Shown here piece by piece: positions 56,347 through 64,000 of a stretch of DNA of 64,000 nucleotides; the first letter of the stretch is position 1, and every line of letters begins with the position of its first letter. A model generated the notes under the pieces. The model worked only from the letters and a program-made list of their open reading frames with translations. It did not search any database and had not been told where the DNA came from. The position numbers were made by a program, and so were the translations under genes. Source of the stretch: Pseudomonas sp. K2I15 (GTDB taxonomy: Bacteria; Pseudomonadota; Gammaproteobacteria; Pseudomonadales; Pseudomonadaceae); the NCBI RefSeq assembly GCF_002204795.1, contig NZ_NIXO01000001.1, positions 388,836 through 452,835 of the forward strand, read 5' to 3'.

Positions 56347-56880
56347 GTGCCCTCCTGGAACTCTCAGATTGCGCGCCTGTTCGCGGAGCAGAAGAAGGCC
56401 CTCGAAGCCTTCGTCACCCGCCGCACCGGCAGCGCCCAGGTGGCCGCCGACCTGACCCAGGAATCATTCCTGCGCCTGGCCCGGCTGGACTCCGGCGAGA
56501 AGATCGACAACCTTCCGGCTTTCCTCTTCACCATCGCCAGCAATCTGGTACGTGACCATCAGCGCCAGGCCATCCGCCGCGAGCGCCTGGATGCCGGTGA
56601 ACCCAGCGAAGAACTGCCCTGCAGCAGCCCAAGTGCCGACGAACAATTGGCCGCCTATCAACAGGAACAACTGATGCAGGACGCAATCCTGGCGCTGCCC
56701 GAAGCGACTCGGCAGATCTTCCTGCTCTATCATGTCGACGAACTTTCCTACCGCGAGATTGGCGAACGCCTGTCGATTACCCCGCGCAGTGTGGAATACC
56801 AATTGCGTCGGGCCCTGATCGAATGCCGTGCCTTTATCAAGGCGCGGCTGGCCTGTGATGAACAAGGACGCCGGTCATGA
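56347..56880 (+). CDS. ECF sigma factor of FecI type
   Basis: A 177-residue iron-starvation sigma factor. Region 2 covers DLTQESFLRLARLDSGEKID and FLFTIASNLVRDHQRQ; region 4 covers LPEATRQIFLLYHVDELSYR and ERLSITPRSVEYQLRRAL. The GTG start has AAGG seven bases upstream. It overlaps the FecR-type gene by ATGA, and would transcribe the downstream receptor gene when signalled by FecR. Confidence 0.92.
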   Translation: MPSWNSQIARLFAEQKKALEAFVTRRTGSAQVAADLTQESFLRLARLDSGEKIDNLPAFLFTIASNLVRDHQRQAIRRERLDAGEPSEELPCSSPSADEQLAAYQQEQLMQDAILALPEATRQIFLLYHVDELSYREIGERLSITPRSVEYQLRRALIECRAFIKARLACDEQGRRS

Positions 56881-57824
56881 TCGCCGCACCCACTGCCGAC
56901 GAATTGTTTGCCCAAGCGTCCGGCTGGTATTTCCGCCTTCAGGCTGAAGACGTCACGGCGGCTGAAATCGAGGCGTTTTCCGCGTGGCTGGGGCAGGGCG
57001 CCGCCCAGGATGACGCGTGGCAGGAAGTGCAGGCGATGCTCGGCGGCCTGCGCGAGCCGGCACGGGTGATTCGCCGGGCCGAGCAAGCTGCCTGGCGCAA
57101 GCCGGCGCGGCGTTGGGCCTATGCCGCCGCGGTGCTTTTGGCGGTCGGCCTGACGCTGCAAAACACGCCATGGCTGGATCGCCTGCGGGCCGACTACGCC
57201 ACCGGCACCGGCGAATCGCGCACCGTCGAACTGGCGGACGGCTCGCAGCTGCAACTCAACACCGACAGCGCTGTGCAGATCCGCATGGGCGCCGGTGAAC
57301 GTCAGATTCGCCTGCTGCGGGGCGAAGGATTTTTCAGCGTGACCAAGGATCCATCGCGACCTTTCGTGGTGCAGTCCGGCGATGGATGGGTGAAGGTGGT
57401 GGGTACGCAATTCAGCGTTTCCCGGCGTGATACGCAGACTCAGGTGCAAGTCGCCCAGGGCAAGGTTCAGGTCAGCTCCGGCGAAGGTGAGCCGGTTTAC
57501 CTGGAGCCGGGCCGGGCGGTGGAATATCAGGATCAGCGCCTGACTGCAGTCCACACCTTCGACCCTGCCAGCGGTTTTGCCTGGCGCCAGCGGCAACTGG
57601 TGTTTCGCCAGCAGCCGTTGTCTGAAGTGGTCGCTGAATTGAATCGCTACTGGCCCGGCAAAACGTTGGTGCTCGGCGATGCGTTGCGCAATCGCGTGGT
57701 GTCTGGCGTGTTCGAGATCGATAAACCCGACGCCGTCATCAAGGCGCTGGAATACACCCTTAACCTGCGCGCAGAGCACTACACCCCGTATTTGCTGGTG
57801 TTGCGCGAAGGCAAAGCGTCCTAG
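56877..57824 (+). CDS. FecR-type anti-sigma/sigma regulator
   Basis: A 315-residue transmembrane protein. The N-terminal cytoplasmic part (DUF4880-type ASGWYFRLQAEDVTAAEIEA) binds the sigma factor. One helix (WAYAAAVLLAVGLTL, about 80-95) crosses the membrane. The periplasmic FecR domain (TVELADGSQLQLNTDSAVQI) and a C-terminal STN-like DUF4974 part (FEIDKPDAVIKALEYTLNL) contact the receptor signalling domain. Translationally coupled to the sigma gene. Confidence 0.92.
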   Translation: MIAAPTADELFAQASGWYFRLQAEDVTAAEIEAFSAWLGQGAAQDDAWQEVQAMLGGLREPARVIRRAEQAAWRKPARRWAYAAAVLLAVGLTLQNTPWLDRLRADYATGTGESRTVELADGSQLQLNTDSAVQIRMGAGERQIRLLRGEGFFSVTKDPSRPFVVQSGDGWVKVVGTQFSVSRRDTQTQVQVAQGKVQVSSGEGEPVYLEPGRAVEYQDQRLTAVHTFDPASGFAWRQRQLVFRQQPLSEVVAELNRYWPGKTLVLGDALRNRVVSGVFEIDKPDAVIKALEYTLNLRAEHYTPYLLVLREGKAS

Positions 57825-57954
57825 GGAATCTTTTTCAAAAAACTTTCAGGGTTTCTCCCCAAGCCGTCGTCCTTGATCACTGAGGCGTAAATAATAAGCA
57901 CTCTCAAGTAGTGCCGCGCCCGTTCACTGACTTTTGCACCGGGGAGCACCATCC

Positions 57955-60417
57955 ATGGCACACCGATTTGCCGCACGACCCTTGCTGACGCTGGCCATAT
58001 CCTTGGCGTGCGGCACTGCGCCGTTGTATTTGCAGGCCGCCGAGAGCACTCAGGCCCAGACCTACCGCTTCGATATTCCGGGGCAAAGCCTGGACGGCGC
58101 GTTGGCGGCGTTTTCGGCGGTGACGCGGATTCAGGTGTTGGTGCCCAGTGAGTTGACGCAAGGTGTGGCGTCGCCCGGTGTCAGTGGCAGCTTGGGGCAA
58201 CGGGATGCCCTGGCGAGGTTGCTCGCGGGGACGGGGTTGAGTGCAGCATTTATCAATGCCGATACGGTGACCCTGGAAAAGCGCGTGTCTTCAGGTACGG
58301 CCCTTGAAGTAGGCGCGACCACCATCAGCGCCGAGCACCTTGGGACTACAACCGAAGGCACCGGCTCCTACACCACCGGTGCGGTGACCATTGGCAAGGG
58401 CACGCAAAAGCTCAAGGACATTCCGCAGTCCGTCAGCGTGCTGACCCGCAAGGCCATGGATGACCAGAACATCACCACCCTGACCCAGGCGATTGAAGCC
58501 GTGCCGGGGATCACCTCGGTCAGGTCGCCGGGCCCCGGGATGTTCATGTTCTCCCGGGGTTTTGACATTGAAGCGTTGCAATACGACGGCGTTCCGGTAC
58601 CGCGCAACTTGTACTCCCTGGGCAGCTACATCACCGAAAACATGGTGATTTACGACCGCATGGAAGTGTTGCGCGGTGCCGCCGGCCTGCTGCAAGGGGC
58701 CAACAGCCCGGGCGGTGCGATCAACCTGGTGCGCAAACGCCCGCAGGCCGCGCCCACGGTCACCTTGAGCGCCAAGGCCGGCAGTTGGGACCGCTATGCT
58801 TCCCAGGCCGACGTGGGCGGCCCGCTGAACGAGGCCGGCACCATTCGCGGGCGCGCAGTGGTCAACTATGAGAAAGGCCACTCGTTCACCGACTACACCT
58901 GGAACTGGGAACAGACCGTATACGGCGCGCTGGACTTCGACCTGGACGAAGACACCACCCTGGGCGTCGGTTTCAGCAACAAGAAAAGCCACGGGCGCCC
59001 GTACATGATTGCCCTGCCGCGCCACACCGACGGCACGCCCCTCGATGTGCCGCGCTCGACTTACACCGGCGCCAGCTGGAACCGCGCGGTCAATGATCAG
59101 ACGGCGGTTTACCTGGACCTGGATCACGCGTTCAACGACCAATGGAAATTCCACGCCTCGGCGCTGGCGATGAACGAGTCCAATGAAGCGACCTACCAAT
59201 TTATCGTCGGCGCGGTGCCGGTAGGCTCGTCCAAAAGCGGTAACTACGCGGATTACGCCACCGACTTTTCCGGCAAGAACCGTGGCCTGGATATGTACGT
59301 CAGTGGTGACTTCGAAGCCCTGTCATTCAAGCAGAGCCTGATCCTCGGCGGTAACTATTCCAAGTACACCACCGATGATGGCTACGCCCGACTCACCACA
59401 CCAGGAGCGGACATCGGCGACATCGACCACCACCGCCCGGATCCGTCCTACGACAGTATCGCCGACCGGGGCAGCTTGGCCCAGAGCACCTATGACGTCC
59501 GCCAAAAGGGCCTCTATGGCACCTGGCGCATCAACCTGACCGAACCGCTGACGCTGATCCTCGGTGCGCGCGCCAGTTGGTATGACTTTGCCTTTAACGA
59601 GGACAACTACACCCAGCGGGTGTACGACTACAGTGAGAACAGTTCGGTAAAAAGCACCGGCAAAGTCACGCCGTTTGCAGGCCTTGTGTATGCGCTGGAC
59701 GAACAGTGGTCGCTCTATGGCAGCTACGCCGAAGTGTTTATCCCGCAAACCCAGCAGACCCTGCAAAAGACCTCCCTGCCGCCCATCGAAGGCCAGAACT
59801 ATGAGGTGGGCATCAAGGGCGAGTTGATGGACGGGCGCCTGAATACCTCCCTGGCGTTATTCCGCTACCTGCACAAGAACCGTGCGGTCGATGACCTCAA
59901 TACCGATGTCGAGAATGGGACGACCCCGCTCTGCAGCGGTTGGTACTGCTCGCTGGCCTCGGGCAAGGTGCGCAGCCAGGGGCTTGAAGCCGAAGTCAGC
60001 GGCGAGTTGGCCCCGGGTTTTCAAATCAACAGCAGCTACACCTACAACACCACGGTGTTTCTGGAAGACACCGACCTCAAGGGCAAGGTCTTCAATACCG
60101 CCGTCCCCAAGCACATGCTGCGGGTGTGGGGTAACTACCAGCTACCGGGCGATTTCCATCGGGTCAGCCTCGGTGCCGGCGTCAATGCCCAGACCGCTAC
60201 CACCAGTTCCGATCGCCAGTTCCACCAGGCCGGGTTTGCCATCTTCAACTCGCGCGTCGCCTACGAGGCCAGTGACGACGTGACCCTGGCCGTGAACCTG
60301 AACAACATATTGGACAAGCGTTACTACATCCCGTCCTACAGCCAATTGGCTGCCAACAACTACTTCGGCGACCCGCGCAACATGATGTTCAGCGTGACTT
60401 ACAAGCCGCAGTTCTGA
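57955..60417 (+). CDS. TonB-dependent siderophore receptor with signalling domain
   Basis: An 820-residue outer-membrane receptor. Signal peptide to about residue 30; an STN transducer domain (FDIPGQSLDGALAAFSAVTR, near 45-115) for FecR signalling; plug domain (GTQKLKDIPQSVSVLTRKAM as TonB-box-adjacent, NSPGGAINLVRKRP); 22-strand barrel ending YFGDPRNMMFSVTYKPQF with terminal Phe. ATG 57955, preceded by GGGGAG, was chosen over 57934. It fits the FpvA/FoxA-like ferric hydroxamate or pyoverdine group; the ligand is unknown. Confidence 0.9.
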   Translation: MAHRFAARPLLTLAISLACGTAPLYLQAAESTQAQTYRFDIPGQSLDGALAAFSAVTRIQVLVPSELTQGVASPGVSGSLGQRDALARLLAGTGLSAAFINADTVTLEKRVSSGTALEVGATTISAEHLGTTTEGTGSYTTGAVTIGKGTQKLKDIPQSVSVLTRKAMDDQNITTLTQAIEAVPGITSVRSPGPGMFMFSRGFDIEALQYDGVPVPRNLYSLGSYITENMVIYDRMEVLRGAAGLLQGANSPGGAINLVRKRPQAAPTVTLSAKAGSWDRYASQADVGGPLNEAGTIRGRAVVNYEKGHSFTDYTWNWEQTVYGALDFDLDEDTTLGVGFSNKKSHGRPYMIALPRHTDGTPLDVPRSTYTGASWNRAVNDQTAVYLDLDHAFNDQWKFHASALAMNESNEATYQFIVGAVPVGSSKSGNYADYATDFSGKNRGLDMYVSGDFEALSFKQSLILGGNYSKYTTDDGYARLTTPGADIGDIDHHRPDPSYDSIADRGSLAQSTYDVRQKGLYGTWRINLTEPLTLILGARASWYDFAFNEDNYTQRVYDYSENSSVKSTGKVTPFAGLVYALDEQWSLYGSYAEVFIPQTQQTLQKTSLPPIEGQNYEVGIKGELMDGRLNTSLALFRYLHKNRAVDDLNTDVENGTTPLCSGWYCSLASGKVRSQGLEAEVSGELAPGFQINSSYTYNTTVFLEDTDLKGKVFNTAVPKHMLRVWGNYQLPGDFHRVSLGAGVNAQTATTSSDRQFHQAGFAIFNSRVAYEASDDVTLAVNLNNILDKRYYIPSYSQLAANNYFGDPRNMMFSVTYKPQF

Positions 60418-60430
60418 TTCGGCCAGGCAA

Positions 60431-60461
60431 AAAAATGCCCTGCACTGGGCGGGGCATTTTT
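60431..60461. terminator. Intrinsic terminator between the receptor gene and ilvD
   Basis: AAAAATGCCC and GGGCATTTTT form a stem around a GC-rich loop, with A and T runs on each side. It can act for both the receptor transcript and the convergent ilvD transcript. Confidence 0.9.
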
Positions 60462-60479
60462 ATGGCTAAGGACTAAGGC

Positions 60480-62321
60480 TTACAGCCCGTCCAGCATCGC
60501 CTTGTTACGTACTGCACCCTTGTCGGCACTGGTGGCCAGCAGGGCGTACGCCTTCAGCGCGGTGGTGACTTTGCGCGGACGCTTCTCTACCGGCTTCCAG
60601 CCTTTCTTGTCCTGCTCAATCCGGCGTGCAGCCAGTTCTTCATCGCTGATCAACAGGTTGATCGAGCGGTTCGGAATGTCGATCAGTACCTTGTCTCCAT
60701 CCTGCACCAGGCCGATAGCGCCGCCTGCGGCAGCTTCCGGCGAAGCGTGGCCGATGGACAAGCCCGAAGTACCGCCCGAAAAACGACCGTCGGTCAGCAA
60801 GGCGCAGGCTTTGCCCAGGCCTTTGGATTTCAGGTACGACGTCGGGTAGAGCATCTCTTGCATGCCCGGACCGCCTTTCGGGCCTTCGTAACGGATGATG
60901 ACGATGTCGCCTTCTTTCACTTCGTCAGCGAGGATGCCGCGTACCGAGCTGTCCTGGCTTTCGTAGATCTTGGCGCGGCCTTCGAACACGTGGATCGACT
61001 CGTCCACACCGGCGGTTTTCACCACGCAGCCATCGAGGGCGATGTTGCCGTACAGCACGGCCAGGCCGCCCTCTTGGGAATAGGCGTGCTCGACACTGCG
61101 GATGCAGCCGTTTTCACGGTCGTCGTCGAGGGTTTCCCAGCGGGTCGACTGGCTGAACGCGGTTTGCGTCGGGATGCCCGCCGGGCCTGCCTTGAAGAAG
61201 GTGTGCACGGCTTCGTCGTCGGTCTGGGTGATGTCCCACTTGGCAATGCCTTCGGCCAGGGATTTGCTGTGCACGGTCGGCAGGTCGGTGTGCAACAGGC
61301 CGCCACGGGCCAGGGAACCGAGGATCGAGAAGATCCCGCCGGCGCGGTGCACGTCTTCCATGTGGTACTTCTGGATGTTTGGCGCGACTTTGCACAGTTG
61401 CGGCACGTGGCGCGACAGACGGTCAATGTCGCGCAGGTCGAAGTCGATCTCGGCTTCTTGCGCGGCGGCCAGCAAGTGCAGGATGGTGTTGGTGGAACCG
61501 CCCATGGCGATGTCCAGGGTCATGGCGTTTTCGAACGCCTTGAAGTTGGCGATGTTACGCGGCAACACCGACTCATCGTTCTCGGTGTAGTAACGCTTGC
61601 ACAGCTCGACGATGGTACGGCCGGCCTGCAGGAACAGTTGCTCGCGGTCGCTGTGGGTGGCCAGCGTGGAACCGTTGCCCGGCAAGGCCAGGCCCAGGGC
61701 TTCCACCAGGCAGTTCATCGAGTTGGCGGTAAACATGCCGGAGCACGAACCGCAGGTAGGGCAGGCGCTGCGCTCGTATTCCGCGACCTTCTCGTCAGAA
61801 GCGCTGGAATCGGCGGCGATGACCATGGCGTCGACCAGGTCGAGGCCGTGGGAGGCGAGCTTGGTCTTGCCGGCTTCCATCGGGCCGCCGGAGACGAAGA
61901 TCACCGGGATGTTCAGGCGCAGGGAGGCCATCAGCATGCCGGGAGTGATCTTGTCGCAGTTGGAAATGCATACGATGGCGTCGGCGCAGTGGGCGTTGAC
62001 CATGTATTCCACGGAGTCGGCGATGATCTCGCGGCTCGGCAGGGAATACAGCATGCCGTCATGGCCCATGGCGATCCCGTCGTCCACGGCGATGGTGTTG
62101 AATTCTTTCGCTACACCGCCGGCGCGTTCGATCTCGCGGGCGACCAGTTGGCCCAGGTCCTTGAGGTGGACGTGGCCGGGTACGAACTGGGTGAACGAGT
62201 TGGCAATCGCGATGATCGGCTTTTTGAAGTCGTCATCTTTCATCCCCGTGGCGCGCCACAGTGCGCGGGCGCCGGCCATGTTGCGGCCGTGGGTGGATGT
62301 TTTCGAGCGGTAATCGGGCAT
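60480..62321 (-). CDS. ilvD: Dihydroxy-acid dehydratase
   Basis: A 613-residue Fe-S enzyme of the valine/isoleucine pathway. Cluster cysteines lie in [13 protein letters not shown] and in [32 protein letters not shown] and the C-terminal [16 protein letters not shown] line the active site. E. coli IlvD is about 616 residues. GAGAG sits before the ATG at 62321. Nothing recognisable fills the 266 bp upstream (62322-62587), which must carry the promoter. Confidence 0.95.
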   Translation of the reverse strand: MPDYRSKTSTHGRNMAGARALWRATGMKDDDFKKPIIAIANSFTQFVPGHVHLKDLGQLVAREIERAGGVAKEFNTIAVDDGIAMGHDGMLYSLPSREIIADSVEYMVNAHCADAIVCISNCDKITPGMLMASLRLNIPVIFVSGGPMEAGKTKLASHGLDLVDAMVIAADSSASDEKVAEYERSACPTCGSCSGMFTANSMNCLVEALGLALPGNGSTLATHSDREQLFLQAGRTIVELCKRYYTENDESVLPRNIANFKAFENAMTLDIAMGGSTNTILHLLAAAQEAEIDFDLRDIDRLSRHVPQLCKVAPNIQKYHMEDVHRAGGIFSILGSLARGGLLHTDLPTVHSKSLAEGIAKWDITQTDDEAVHTFFKAGPAGIPTQTAFSQSTRWETLDDDRENGCIRSVEHAYSQEGGLAVLYGNIALDGCVVKTAGVDESIHVFEGRAKIYESQDSSVRGILADEVKEGDIVIIRYEGPKGGPGMQEMLYPTSYLKSKGLGKACALLTDGRFSGGTSGLSIGHASPEAAAGGAIGLVQDGDKVLIDIPNRSINLLISDEELAARRIEQDKKGWKPVEKRPRKVTTALKAYALLATSADKGAVRNKAMLDGL

Positions 62322-62587
62322 TGGAGCTCTCCGGGCGGCTAATCAGCTGCTAATCAGGTGCTAAAGGGGAAGTGAGCTTCTATTGACGTCTGGAACACTC
62401 AGAAAATGGCCGTGTGTCCGGAAGTTGCCTCAAACGCTGCGGGATCGCCGTGCGCAGTGGCCTTGAGCTCATAAACCCGCCGGGGGATGACTGGCGATGA
62501 ATAGGCTCGATTCTACACCGCTGGCGGCCCGAGGGAATGGCCGCGAGCGTGTAGATAGCGCTTACGAGACGTGTGGGTGTGCAAGTT

Positions 62588-63787
62588 TCACGCTCGGCGG
62601 CCGACCCGGGCGTTCGTCACCACGCCCCAGACGCTGAACACGATGAAGCTGATCGCGATGGTCATCAGCAAGTTGTTGCCGGCTTGCGCGAGCGCAGCGC
62701 TGCTAACGGCGGCGGTGATGAACATGATGCTGTTGCCGGCTGAGGCGGCGGTGCCGGCGCTGCTGGAGAACAGCAGCATGGCCGCAGAAATCGCGGCGGG
62801 GCGAACCAGGGTCACGGCCAGGGCGCTGATCAGCATCGGGATGAGCAGGCTGATGGTGGTCATGGCCTCAAAGCTGATGATCAGCGCCAATAACACGCCC
62901 GCGACGCCCAGCAGGCCCAGCCCGATATTGATTTGCCGCGTGAGCGAGATGTGTTTTTGCAGGGCGCTCGCCGCAACGCCACCCAGCAGATAGGCAATGC
63001 CGTACACCATCAGCACCACCGCGTACTGGTATTCGGACAGCCTCAACTCATCCATGAATATCAGCGGCGTCACGCTGATCAGCGCGAAGTAACAGGCAAA
63101 TACCAGCGCGGCGATCCACCAATAGCGGATGAAATCCCGATTCCCAGCGATGGATTTCAGCGTGGTGATGATCGAGACGGGGGCTCTTTCAGGGCTGGCG
63201 GCCTTGGACGGCAATATCAGGCAGGCATGGATAAACATGCCCAGCGCCATTACCGCAAACCCGTAGAAGCTGCCCTGCCAATCGAATGTGGTTTGCAACC
63301 AGGAGCCCAGCAGCGGCGACAGCGCAACAAACGAGCCGCTCAAGGTCATGTAATAGATGCGGATGCGGGCGCGGTCCTGTTCTTCGAACAGGTCTTCCAC
63401 CAGCGCATGGCCGAGTACAAAAAAGCCACAGCCAATGGCCTGCAGGGCGCGAAACAGCAGGAAGTTCGGGTAACTGGTCGCCAGTGCGCAGCCAATCGAG
63501 CCAAGGGTGGAAACCACGATGCACCCCAGCAGCACTTCCTTGCGCCCGAATTTGTCTGAAAGCGGGCCGGCGATCAGTTGGGAAATCGCAAACACCAGCG
63601 TGAACAGGCTGATGGATAAGGCAACCTCGGCGGTTGACGTGTCGAACTTCACGGCCAGGGCAGGAAAGGAGGGCAGCAGGATATTGATCGGGAAAAAGCT
63701 GATCAGGGAGATGCAGGTGATGAGGATGAAACGCGAGAACTGTTGGCGTTTTGCGTCGCCAATGGGTTGGGAGTAGGACTCAGACAT
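62588..63787 (-). CDS. MFS transporter, drug/H+ antiporter type
   Basis: A 399-residue inner-membrane protein with twelve predicted helices. The loop after helix 2 carries GPLSDKFGRKEVLLG, the MFS motif A, and LQAIGCGFFVLGHALVEDLF after helix 4 resembles the Bcr/CflA drug-resistance group. FSPFP-like substrate clues are absent, so the substrate is unknown. The 213 bp upstream contain only a REP. Confidence 0.87.
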   Translation of the reverse strand: MSESYSQPIGDAKRQQFSRFILITCISLISFFPINILLPSFPALAVKFDTSTAEVALSISLFTLVFAISQLIAGPLSDKFGRKEVLLGCIVVSTLGSIGCALATSYPNFLLFRALQAIGCGFFVLGHALVEDLFEEQDRARIRIYYMTLSGSFVALSPLLGSWLQTTFDWQGSFYGFAVMALGMFIHACLILPSKAASPERAPVSIITTLKSIAGNRDFIRYWWIAALVFACYFALISVTPLIFMDELRLSEYQYAVVLMVYGIAYLLGGVAASALQKHISLTRQINIGLGLLGVAGVLLALIISFEAMTTISLLIPMLISALAVTLVRPAAISAAMLLFSSSAGTAASAGNSIMFITAAVSSAALAQAGNNLLMTIAISFIVFSVWGVVTNARVGRRA

Positions 63788-63915
63788 TGTTGTTGTTTTC
63801 CGGAGTTAAACCAGAAACCGATACTAGTCTGCGAAAAATGGAATTCAATCAAAACCGTTGCGGGAAGCTATAGGGGCTTGTGTGGCTTGCGGCAATGTTT
63901 CTGACTCAGCATAAA

Positions 63916-64000
63916 AAATGTGGGAGCGGGCTTGCTCGCGAATGCGGTGGATCAGTCAACATCTCTATTGACTGGCCCACCGCATTCGCGAGCAAGCCCG
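63916..64000. repeat. Type-1 REP inverted pair, cut by the window end
   Basis: AAATGTGGGAGCGGGCTTGC with the complementary arm GCGAGCAAGCCCG running into the edge. The rest of the right arm lies outside the window. Confidence 0.88.

Noticed and set aside
60747..62342. A 531-codon frame antisense to ilvD
   Set aside because: A shadow of the dehydratase gene without motifs.
62322..62587. An attenuator peptide upstream of ilvD
   Set aside because: I found no short frame rich in Ile, Val or Leu codons followed by alternative stems.

Overview
The window is a GC-rich chromosomal segment of a fluorescent Pseudomonas, most likely of the P. fluorescens group. The evidence is the close resemblance of its housekeeping proteins (SpuA-H, RppH, PtsP, IlvA, SerA, CadA/CadR, FolA) to Pseudomonas families, a gene order partly recalling the P. 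aeruginosa PA0296-PA0350 region, and many Pseudomonas-type REP palindromes (GTGGGAGCGGG...CCCGCTCCCAC) between genes. Genes are dense. No gap between genes exceeds 300 bp, and I see no tRNA, rRNA, CRISPR array, prophage or insertion sequence.

Layout. 1-10.3 kb is a polyamine module: a partial spuI, then divergently spuA-B-C (gamma-glutamylation and transamination of putrescine) and spuD-E-F-G-H (putrescine/spermidine ABC importer). 10.4-14.8 kb holds an HD hydrolase of cyanamide-hydratase type, a GlxA-like AraC regulator and a penicillin-acylase-family AHL acylase (HacB-like). 15.0-19.0 kb is a compact uncharacterised cluster: a GNAT/FemAB-like acyltransferase translationally coupled to an arginase-fold protein, facing an operon of two half-size EamA/SMR-like membrane proteins and a DegT-type PLP aminotransferase. 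19.1-24.4 kb has small conserved proteins (DUF6436-like thioredoxin fold, alpha/beta hydrolase, DUF2059, 2OG-Fe(II) oxygenase, DUF523, periplasmic binding protein, DUF4399).

24.4-34.4 kb is core metabolism: serA divergent from a D-2-hydroxyglutarate dehydrogenase-type flavoprotein, an FAH-family hydrolase, tandem SdiA-regulated-type membrane-anchored propellers, rpiA divergent from ilvA, a HAD phosphatase and rppH. 34.4-40.2 kb has ptsP, an NRDE protein, a TauE/SafE permease, lgt and thyA. 40.3-43.2 kb is a cadR/cadA heavy-metal efflux pair with a textbook MerR-type operator. 43.2-50.0 kb is a phosphonate module: LysR regulator, 2-aminoethylphosphonate-type ABC importer, FAD amine oxidoreductase and a PhnZ-like mixed-valent diiron HD oxygenase. 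50.0-54.8 kb has a DUF2868/DUF3482 membrane GTPase pair, folA and a cystine symporter. 55.0-64.0 kb has a phosphorylcholine phosphatase, a FecI/FecR/TonB-receptor iron-signalling unit, ilvD and an MFS transporter.

The genes favour scavenging of nitrogen, phosphorus and iron: polyamine uptake and catabolism, phosphonate uptake and C-P cleavage, choline-phosphate hydrolysis and xenosiderophore capture. The best candidates for undescribed biology are the 15.0-19.0 kb cluster and the PhnZ plus FAD-oxidoreductase phosphonate cassette, which lacks the usual PhnY hydroxylase in the window.
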